Assembly: GCF_011493005.1 (NCBI RefSeq)
Contig: NZ_CP049156.1
Span: 2,232,001 to 2,296,000 of the forward strand
Source of the DNA: Caballeronia sp. SBC1
GTDB lineage: Bacteria; Pseudomonadota; Gammaproteobacteria; Burkholderiales; Burkholderiaceae
Length of the DNA stretch: 64,000 bases
Direction of reading: 5' to 3'
This document shows, in pieces, positions 27,537-34,954 of the stretch (the first letter of the stretch is position 1; each line of letters starts with the position of its first letter). Under the pieces are notes generated by a model. It was not told the origin of the DNA, made no database searches, and worked only from the letters and a program-made list of their open reading frames with translations. The position numbers were made by a program, and so were the translations under genes.

Positions 27537-28570
27537 CTGCCGTCCATAGCAGCGGCGCCACGGATTCCAGCCGCGAGCGCGGCCGGGTTGTGCAACTGCA
27601 CCCAGCCCACATGCGCGTGCGCAAGCACCAGTCGCATTCGCTGCATCAGGGCGAACGGGTCTGGGCGGAAACAAATTGCTACGTGGATTTGTGGATCGAG
27701 TTGCTGCACGGCTATGGGCTCGATCCGCGCGCAGCGCTTGCCTTTACGGTCACGCAGGACTTCGAAGGCGACCAGTTCACCTTCTTCAAGTTTCCGCTGG
27801 AAGACCTCGACAAACTCTACGGCTTGCAGGTCCAGGAACTGGCCATCTACGATTCACTGGAAGACCGTGTGCGCACGCAGACCCAGCGCGGCCATACCGT
27901 GCTGGCCGAAGTCGATGCGTTTTACCTGCCCGATACGCGCGCCACGTCATACCGGCACGATCACACGAAGACGACCATCGGCGTGGATTACATCGATCCG
28001 CGCTCGCGCCGGCTTGGTTATTTCCACAACACGGGTTACTTCGTGCTGGACGGCGACGACTATGAAGGCGTATTTCGCAGGCTGCCGGAACTCGATGGCC
28101 GTCCCGAGATACTGTTTCCGTACGTGGAGTTCTGCAAGCGCGCCCGGCCACCGCTGAGCGGCACGGCGCTGGCGGAAGCATCGGCGGATCTGCTGGTGGC
28201 ACACTTGCAGCGGCGTCCGGCACGCAATCCGATCACGCAATGGCGGGCGGCTTTTCCCGAGCATCTCGAGACGCTGTTCGAGCGTGGTCCTGAGCACTTC
28301 CACCTTTACACCTTCAACCTGATGCGGCAACTCGGCTCGAATTTCGAGTTCCTGTCGAGGTACCTCGTCTGGATGCGCGAGCGTGGTTTCGCGATCCCCG
28401 ACGAGATGCCGACGGCCGCGCAGCGCATCGCAACCGAGTCGATGGTGATGCAGTTCCGGCTGGTGCGGGCCATTGCTCGTGGCCGGCGGGACCCCTGTCA
28501 CGAGTGTTTCGATGTGCTGGAACAATCCTACGACAAAATCGTGGAACCGCTTGCCGCGCTGATCCGCTAA
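27533..28570 (+). CDS. DUF1839 family protein, possible carrier-protein acyltransferase
   Basis: The 345-residue protein starts inside the ligase stop (ATGA). I recognise the DUF1839 pattern: WAETNCYVDLWIELLHGYGLDP with C49, then FEGDQFTFFKFP, EVDAFYLPDTRATSY, and YRHDHTKTTIGVDYIDP with H144. An early Cys after an Asn, a helix, then a later EVD…LPD…H segment followed by a beta strand resembles the layout of BtrH_N/papain-like acyltransferases. BtrH takes an acyl group from a carrier protein. I therefore suggest C49/H144 may unload the aminoacyl carrier. No biochemical role is known to me. Confidence 0.88.
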   Translation: MTAVHSSGATDSSRERGRVVQLHPAHMRVRKHQSHSLHQGERVWAETNCYVDLWIELLHGYGLDPRAALAFTVTQDFEGDQFTFFKFPLEDLDKLYGLQVQELAIYDSLEDRVRTQTQRGHTVLAEVDAFYLPDTRATSYRHDHTKTTIGVDYIDPRSRRLGYFHNTGYFVLDGDDYEGVFRRLPELDGRPEILFPYVEFCKRARPPLSGTALAEASADLLVAHLQRRPARNPITQWRAAFPEHLETLFERGPEHFHLYTFNLMRQLGSNFEFLSRYLVWMRERGFAIPDEMPTAAQRIATESMVMQFRLVRAIARGRRDPCHECFDVLEQSYDKIVEPLAALIR

Positions 28571-28743
28571 GGGTTAGCCGATTGGCGGCCCGCCCCGGCC
28601 CGCCCATTCCGGCAGACTTAAAGTTTTGCCGTAGCCAGCCGAAAACAAGGTAGCAGCGACGCGTCCGGGGCCGCGCGCCGGCTACACACTATAAGAGTGG
28701 GTCGCCTCGACGCCACGTTACAACGCCATTCGAGGAAACCGCC

Positions 28744-31278
28744 ATGAGCGTCCCGTCGCCCGGCGCCAGTGCTTCGCCGTCAGCCTATTTTCCACACCTG
28801 TTGTCCGAGGGCTGGGAGTGTCTCACCACGCGTGCTGGCGCCTATGCCACGCCCGCGGAGCTGAGGGCTGACGAACGGCTCGCCGGATGGCTCGCCGCGC
28901 CCGTGCCGGGCACGGTTGCATCGGCGTGGCAAGCGGCCGGCAAGCTTGATCTCGAGAACCCGCCGGCATTCGCTTTTGATGACCACTGGTATCGATTGGT
29001 CCTATGCGAAAAAGGGCTGCGCCGGCTGCGCATGCACGGACTTGCAACACTTTCGGAAGTCTGGCTCGACGATACAAAACTACTCGATTCCGATTCAATG
29101 TTCGTCGCGCACGATCTCGACCTGCATCTGGATGGCAACGCCACGCTCTACCTCTGCTTTCGTTCACTGAATGCCGCGCTTGGCTCCAAACGCACCCGCG
29201 CGCGCTGGCGGCCAAGGCTCGCTCAACCGGCTACGTTGCGCAACGTACGCACAACCCTGCTCGGCCATATGCCCGGCTGGTGCCCGGCGATCCAGGCTGC
29301 AGGCCCATGGCGCCCGGTTGAATTGCTCGGGGAATCATCCACGTCGATTGATCATGTGGACCTGCATTCGGGCCTCGATGGCAACGACGGCCTGATTCAC
29401 CTGACCCTTACGTTTGTCCATCCGCAACATGAACAGACCGCACGACTTGTTTGCAACGATGCATCAATAACGCTGCAATGGCGCGATACGCAAACGCTTG
29501 GCGGAACGTTGCGCGTTCCGGATGCGCCGCGCTGGTGGCCGCATACGCATGGCGAACCAACCTTGCATCGCGTGGCGCTTGAACTTGCTGACAACGAAGT
29601 GCTCGAGCTTGGGTGCATCGGCTTCAGGGAACTGCGCGTAGATCGCGGCCCGGCGGGCGATGGATTTCAGCTAGTGGTAAACGGCGTGCCCGTTTTTGCG
29701 CGCGGCGCATGCTGGACGCACGCGGATCTCGTGTCGCTCAGCGGTTCGCGTGAAGAGGCGCAAACGTTTTTCCAGCTCGCCCGCGACGCCGGCATGAACC
29801 TCTTGCGAGTGGGCGGCACGATGCTCTACGAGTCCGATGCGTTCTATGGATTGGCGGATGAATACGGGATTTTGATCTGGCAAGATTTTGCATTTGCGAA
29901 TTTCGACTATCCGACGGATACGGCCTTCACGGCCAGTGTCCAGCGCGAAGCCGAACAATTCCTGTCACGCACGCGGCGCTTCGCTTCTCTCGGCGTGTTA
30001 TGCGGCGGCAGCGAAGCCGACCAGCAAGGGGCCATGCTTGGCCTGCCGCCTGAACTGCGCGCGCAAACGTTGTTCACGCGGCAATTGCCATCGATCGTGG
30101 CTGAATTGCGGCCCGATGTGCCTTACGTGATGAACTCGCCGAGCGTGCCCGTTGGCGACGCCGAGGCCGCCGAAATCACCGCGTGGCCCTTCGCCACGCG
30201 CACGGGCGTGACCCATTACTACGGCGTGGGCGCTTACCAGCGACCGCTCGAAGACGCCCGCCGCGCGAACGTCCGGTTCGCCAGCGAATGCCTGGCGTTC
30301 GCCAACGTCCCCGACGATGTCGCGCTCAACACCTTGCCGCTCGCATCGAAGCCGCATGAGCCGCGCTGGAAAGCCGCCGTGCCGCGAGACCCCGGCGCGG
30401 GCTGGGACTTTGACGACGTGCGCGAGCACTACCTGCGCACGCTCTACCAAGTCGATCCCGCCCGTCTTCGATACGAGGACCCCGAGCGTTATCTCGACCT
30501 GTCGCGCGCGGTTGTGGCTGAGCTCATGAACGAAGTCTTCTCGGAATGGCGTCGCCATGGCTCATCGTGCGCCGGCGGGATCGTGTGGCAGTTGCAGGAC
30601 CTGCGGCCGGGTGCGGGCTGGGGTGTAATTGATGCCCTGGGAGCGCCCAAAAGCGCCTGGCACGGCCTCGCGCAGGTTTTGCGTCCGGTAGCAACGCTCA
30701 TCACCGACGAGGGCCTTGACGGCCTCGACGTGCATTTGATCAACGAGACTGCCACGCCCATCGACGCCCGTCTCGAACTCGCGTGCCTTCGTGACGGCGC
30801 GACGAAAGTGGCCAGTGCATCGAAAGACGTAACACTCCCGGCACGCAGCACGGAGCGGATTCTGGCCTCTGACCTGCTCGGCCAGTTCTTCGATTTCACC
30901 TACGCTTATAGATTCGGTCCACGCGCCCACGATGCCACTGTGATTACCTTGCGCGACAAAGCGAGCGGTGCCGTGTTGTCCGAAGCATTCCACTTCCCCG
31001 AACGCGCCTGCACGCAGCGCCACGAGCTCGGACTCGAAGTTCGATTGGAGCAAACCAGCAACGAGAACTGGGAGCTGGTAGTGAGCGCCAAACGTTTGGC
31101 ACGCTGGGTTCATATTGTCGATCCGCGCTATCGCGCGACGCTCGACTGGTTCCATCTTGCACCCGGCCACGAACGCCGTATCCCGCTGGTTGCTCGCCAA
31201 CGCAACACTTCTCATCCGCCAGAAGGTGAGGTTCGTGCACTCAACGCAACGTTTTCAATTCATTACCAACGCAGTTAG
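28744..31278 (+). CDS. Glycoside hydrolase family 2, beta-mannosidase-like
   Basis: The 844-residue protein has the GH2 layout: an N-terminal jelly-roll sugar-binding domain (about 20-190), an Ig-like domain (about 195-300), a TIM barrel (about 305-600) and C-terminal beta domains. Candidate catalytic residues are E424 (CGGSEAD, acid/base) and E515 (FASECLAF, nucleophile). LLRVGGTMLYESDAFYGLADEYGILIWQDF is typical of beta-mannosidases. No signal peptide is visible, so it appears cytoplasmic. GAGGA precedes the ATG. It follows DUF1839 after 173 bases and lies between the carrier operon and the export genes. Confidence 0.88.
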   Translation: MSVPSPGASASPSAYFPHLLSEGWECLTTRAGAYATPAELRADERLAGWLAAPVPGTVASAWQAAGKLDLENPPAFAFDDHWYRLVLCEKGLRRLRMHGLATLSEVWLDDTKLLDSDSMFVAHDLDLHLDGNATLYLCFRSLNAALGSKRTRARWRPRLAQPATLRNVRTTLLGHMPGWCPAIQAAGPWRPVELLGESSTSIDHVDLHSGLDGNDGLIHLTLTFVHPQHEQTARLVCNDASITLQWRDTQTLGGTLRVPDAPRWWPHTHGEPTLHRVALELADNEVLELGCIGFRELRVDRGPAGDGFQLVVNGVPVFARGACWTHADLVSLSGSREEAQTFFQLARDAGMNLLRVGGTMLYESDAFYGLADEYGILIWQDFAFANFDYPTDTAFTASVQREAEQFLSRTRRFASLGVLCGGSEADQQGAMLGLPPELRAQTLFTRQLPSIVAELRPDVPYVMNSPSVPVGDAEAAEITAWPFATRTGVTHYYGVGAYQRPLEDARRANVRFASECLAFANVPDDVALNTLPLASKPHEPRWKAAVPRDPGAGWDFDDVREHYLRTLYQVDPARLRYEDPERYLDLSRAVVAELMNEVFSEWRRHGSSCAGGIVWQLQDLRPGAGWGVIDALGAPKSAWHGLAQVLRPVATLITDEGLDGLDVHLINETATPIDARLELACLRDGATKVASASKDVTLPARSTERILASDLLGQFFDFTYAYRFGPRAHDATVITLRDKASGAVLSEAFHFPERACTQRHELGLEVRLEQTSNENWELVVSAKRLARWVHIVDPRYRATLDWFHLAPGHERRIPLVARQRNTSHPPEGEVRALNATFSIHYQRS

Positions 31279-31850
31279 AAGGCCATGCTGAGCAAGGCGG
31301 CATGCATTCCATCGGGCCGTACAAGCGTGTCAAGCGGCGCTGCGAAGCAAATGCGTTCGCTAACGCACCAAGTTGATGGAACAGTTCTGAATCAATTTCA
31401 AAACAACCGACGAATGGCGTCTCAACCCGTCAGCGCGCAAGCCCCCGGGGCCGCCTTGCACGTCCGGGAAAAAACTCGAACGGGCCACCAGTAAGGCATT
31501 GCGCAGACGAAAGCGTGCGCTGCATCAATCGCATCAATAGCGCCTGTCCACCGACGCCATGTTCAAGAGTGAAACAAAAATATCCATCTGCGGATTTGCG
31601 CTCACCGCGCTTGAAGCACGATCCCATGATGGCATTGACATAGCGCATTGCTGGCACGGTCCTCGCTAAATGAGTCTCGCAGCACCGGCACCGTCGAAAA
31701 ACGAATTTAACAAAACGACAATGCCGGGTTGCTTACGGGGCTGGTCGCGACACGTTTCGATGGATGCCGTCAGATGCATCCACGAAACGAATCGCTGACC
31801 GGTAAATAACAAGTAAGGCGCAATGCGCAAAGTTACGAGAGAAGAACATC
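31279..31850. other. Non-coding gap before the Crp/Fnr gene
   Basis: This stretch of 572 bases shows no supported gene; short open frames here have no ribosome site and no recognisable content. It should contain the promoter of the Crp/Fnr regulator. Confidence 0.5.
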
Positions 31851-32585
31851 ATGCTGACCCTTCAGTCCGACCTGCACGGCAATCATTTGTTGGGTGCGCT
31901 TCCCGCACACGAATGGCAAGCCCTCACGCCGCATCTTGAACTGGTTCAACTTCGCACCGACCAATTGCTGTGTGATTCGGGGCAACGTATTCATCACGTG
32001 TATTTCCCCACCACCGCCATCATCTCCCTGCTGCATACGATGGAAGACGGCGGTTCGGTAGAGATCGCAGCAGTCGGACGTGAAGGCATGACAGGCGTGC
32101 CGGTACTGACAGGCGGCGAAACCATGCCGACGCGCGTCCAGGTGCAATGCCCGGGCTTCGCTTATCGCATGAGCGCATCCGCCTTGCGTGAACAGTTTGG
32201 CCGTTCGGACTTCCTGCGCCGTTTGATGCTGCTGTACATGCAAGCCCTCCTCACGCAAGTTGCGCAAACGGCGGCATGCAATCGCCACCACTCGCTCAAC
32301 AAGCAACTGTGCCGCTGGCTTCTCATCGAAATCGATCGCACCACGTCGAACCAGTTGCAAGTCACGCAACAGTTGATTGCTGACATGCTCGGCGTGCGTC
32401 GTGAAGGTGTCACAGAAGCCGCAGGCAAGCTTCACGATGCCGGCCTGATCCATCACAGCCGTGGTTGCATCAAGGTCCTGGATCGCGAAGGCCTCGAGTC
32501 GCGTGCATGCGAATGCTACGGCATCGTCAAGCGTGAATTCGACCGGCTCCTGCCGCGTCTGCATCAGGCTGAAGCGGTTCACTGA
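31851..32585 (+). CDS. Crp/Fnr family transcriptional regulator
   Basis: The 244-residue protein has an N-terminal cyclic-nucleotide-binding-like beta barrel (about 15-130; VYFPTTAIISLL, VEIAAVGREGMTG). After the dimerisation helix comes a C-terminal winged helix-turn-helix (about 165-225) with VTQQLIADMLGVRREGVTEAAGKLHDAGLI. The Fnr iron-sulfur cysteine cluster is absent. Similar Crp-like proteins sit near polysaccharide loci in this group, and one in Burkholderia responds to c-di-GMP. Whether this one binds c-di-GMP, cAMP or neither cannot be told. It lies between the GH2 gene and wza and could regulate the export genes. Confidence 0.92.
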   Translation: MLTLQSDLHGNHLLGALPAHEWQALTPHLELVQLRTDQLLCDSGQRIHHVYFPTTAIISLLHTMEDGGSVEIAAVGREGMTGVPVLTGGETMPTRVQVQCPGFAYRMSASALREQFGRSDFLRRLMLLYMQALLTQVAQTAACNRHHSLNKQLCRWLLIEIDRTTSNQLQVTQQLIADMLGVRREGVTEAAGKLHDAGLIHHSRGCIKVLDREGLESRACECYGIVKREFDRLLPRLHQAEAVH

Positions 32586-33610
32586 ACACGGGGCATGGTG
32601 CAGGAGTGAAGGGCCATGGCCTTGAGTGTTCGGCGCTTGTATCTTGATGCGACCCTTGGGCGCTATTGGCGAATCGGCCTCGCTGTTCGGAGTGTTTGGA
32701 TCGGTTGGATGGACCTCAGGATCGGCGGAATTTCCTGTATCGCAGAAGCTCGCGAAACGGATTCGCCGGCTGCAGTTCATCGCGATCCCGACCGAGCGCG
32801 TATCCACCCCTTCCTGCAATCGTGATCGTGCGCCTGATGTTGGCGTGGGCGCCGATGACGTTCTCCACATAACCCGGTTTGTTGCGTTCGACTTGCATCG
32901 ACCGGTACTGGCACGCTCGCATTCGTTGAAGGCGCTTTCATTAATTCTTCTTTCGAGTCGCGCATGCTGAATTGCCGATTATCTGAAAAGCATTTGAATC
33001 GAAGAGCCGCGCGCTTGATTAATCTGGCGACGCGCCGCGATAAAGTTTTTGCTTCACGTATTCACGTAATAAGCAAGATGTTCAGGAGTCCCGCGTCAAG
33101 TACGTTCCGCGCCCTGTCTCATGCAAAAAGTATTTGTGTGAACTAAGACGCGCAACGTGCGCAAGCGCACTTACCGACCCTGCCAGAAACGCCACGATGT
33201 CATATCGAACGGCCAGATGCGCGCCTCGGCCTTGACCTTCATGACAGGCAAGTGCGAGCAGACCGGCGATAAAGGCAACGAGCAGAATTGAAGCAACGCT
33301 GTAAAGCAACCTAGTCAATACAGATTTTTTCGAAGGTACGTGGTTCTCCTGCCGCGCGCCTTTCAACCTGTGGTTCTTCCTGTGTGAACACCCGCCCGAT
33401 AGTCAGGCGGGGAGCGTTAGCTGTTGTCTCGAGTGGTTGCCGCGATGGGTGGACCGGGGAAGAAACCCAGTCGCGAGTAATACCGGGACTGGAGCTGCAA
33501 AGGCGCACATGTCATGCACGGGAAGCGCCCTTTACGCGCACTGCGCGGTGACGGGCAGGAGACTTTGCGCCGAAGAGATTCGGCGTATCCGTAACGCGAG
33601 GACCACTAAT
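32586..33610. other. 1-kb leader region upstream of wza
   Basis: No gene is well supported. A minus-strand frame at about 33082-33366 would encode about 94 residues with two hydrophobic stretches (LLYSVASILLVAFIAGLLALA and DIVAFLAGSVSALAHVA). Its only start is a TTG, so I do not call it. Around 33405-33430 the plus strand reads GGCGGGGAGCGTTAGCTGTT, which loosely recalls ops/JUMPstart elements found in polysaccharide operon leaders. The long leader probably carries the wza-wzc promoter. Confidence 0.4.
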
Positions 33611-34921
33611 ATGAACATCAAACTACTCGTATCACTGCTGGCTGGCGCGACCTTCACAGCATCGCTTACCGGTTGCGCGATTGCGCCCGGACCGTATCTC
33701 GATACCGACAGGCTGGACCAGACACCCTCACCGGAAAGCGTCGCCCAGGCGAACGTGAAGTATCACGTCCAGCCGATCGACGTCTCGTACTTCGAGACAC
33801 ATCCGCGCATGAGCGATTCAAAGCTTGAGAGCGTATGTCCGCTGACCTGTCTCACCAGGGACACTCGCAAGCTGTACGCGTATCACATTGGCGTGAATGA
33901 CCAGGTCAGTGTCACGGTATGGGATCACCCCGAATTCAGCTCGGCCGGCATCTCGGCGAGCACGGGTGCGGCAGGCGTACCGCCGCTGCCCTCGGCAGCA
34001 CCCGGCGGCACAGCAGCGGGCGGTGCGCCGGTTGGCGCTCCAGGCGCCACGGGTGGCACAAGCGGCCCTGAAGCCGGCGGCGTGACCGTGCGCGTAGCCA
34101 ACGACGGCACCATTTTCTTTCCGCGCGTAGGCCGTGTACAAGCGGTTGGCAAGACCGCGCAGGAACTGCAGGAAACCTTGACCAAGGGTCTTTCGAAGAC
34201 CATCCGCAATCCGCAGCTCGACGTGCGCATAACCGGTTTCTATAGCAAGCAGGTCCAGGTCACCGGCGACTTGAAGCAGCCTTCGTCGCAGCCGATCACC
34301 GACGTGCCGCTGTCGGTCATCGATGCCATCAACCGCTCAGGCGGAGCGAATCCCGATGCCGACCTGCAGAACGTCGGCATCACGCGCAACGGTCATCGTT
34401 ACGCAGTCGATGTAGCCGCCCTGCTCGATCGCGGTGACATCCAGCAGAATGTGTTGCTGCAGGATGACGACATCATTGATGTGCCGGATCGCACCAAGAG
34501 CCGTGTGTTCCTGTTTGGCGAACTGGCGAAGCCGCAGACCGTGCCGATGAACCGTGGTCATCTGACGCTCGCCGACGCGCTCGCCAATGCAAACAGTATC
34601 GACCCCCACTCTGCCGATCCGCGCATGATCTATGTGATCCGTGGCTCGGACCAGCAGTTCGCGAAGGGCGGCATGCTCAAGACGTCCGCCATTACCCCGG
34701 CCGATGGAAGCTTGGCGCCGGCTGCGCGGCCGCTTGATCTCAGCGTGTACAAACTGGACATGACGCAGGTGGACGCGCTGATGCTGATGACGCAATTCGA
34801 CCTGCATCCGCGTGACGTGATCTATGTTCAGGTTGCCAGCGCTGCACGTTTCAACCGCGTGCTCGAGCAGATCGCGCCGACCATCCAGACCCTGTTCTAC
34901 ACCATACAAACCACTCGCTGA
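33611..34921 (+). CDS. wza: Polysaccharide export outer-membrane lipoprotein, Wza family
   Basis: Wza oligomers form the outer-membrane channel for capsule or exopolysaccharide. The ATG at 33611 (GAGGA upstream) gives a lipoprotein signal ending SLTGC, with Cys22 the lipidated residue. A Poly_export domain follows (HIGVNDQVSVTVWDHPEF; FFPRVGRVQAVGKTAQEL), interrupted by a Gly/Ala/Pro-rich insert at about residues 117-155. SLBB-type repeats come next (QVQVTGDLKQPSSQPI; SRVFLFGELAKPQTV). Length is 436 residues. It lies 33 bases before wzc and is the functional equivalent of BceE. Confidence 0.93.
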   Translation: MNIKLLVSLLAGATFTASLTGCAIAPGPYLDTDRLDQTPSPESVAQANVKYHVQPIDVSYFETHPRMSDSKLESVCPLTCLTRDTRKLYAYHIGVNDQVSVTVWDHPEFSSAGISASTGAAGVPPLPSAAPGGTAAGGAPVGAPGATGGTSGPEAGGVTVRVANDGTIFFPRVGRVQAVGKTAQELQETLTKGLSKTIRNPQLDVRITGFYSKQVQVTGDLKQPSSQPITDVPLSVIDAINRSGGANPDADLQNVGITRNGHRYAVDVAALLDRGDIQQNVLLQDDDIIDVPDRTKSRVFLFGELAKPQTVPMNRGHLTLADALANANSIDPHSADPRMIYVIRGSDQQFAKGGMLKTSAITPADGSLAPAARPLDLSVYKLDMTQVDALMLMTQFDLHPRDVIYVQVASAARFNRVLEQIAPTIQTLFYTIQTTR

Positions 34922-34954
34922 CACGAGTGTCACTTGTTACGCCTGGAGTGCGAC

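Noticed and set aside
31833..32870. Long minus-strand frame across the Crp/Fnr gene
   Set aside because: It is the antisense shadow of a clearly recognisable Crp/Fnr gene with normal codon use on the plus strand.
33082..33366. Minus-strand frame with two hydrophobic segments
   Set aside because: The only start is TTG with poor spacing to any ribosome site, I recognise no family, and it lies in the leader of the wza operon. Noted in the gap entry only.
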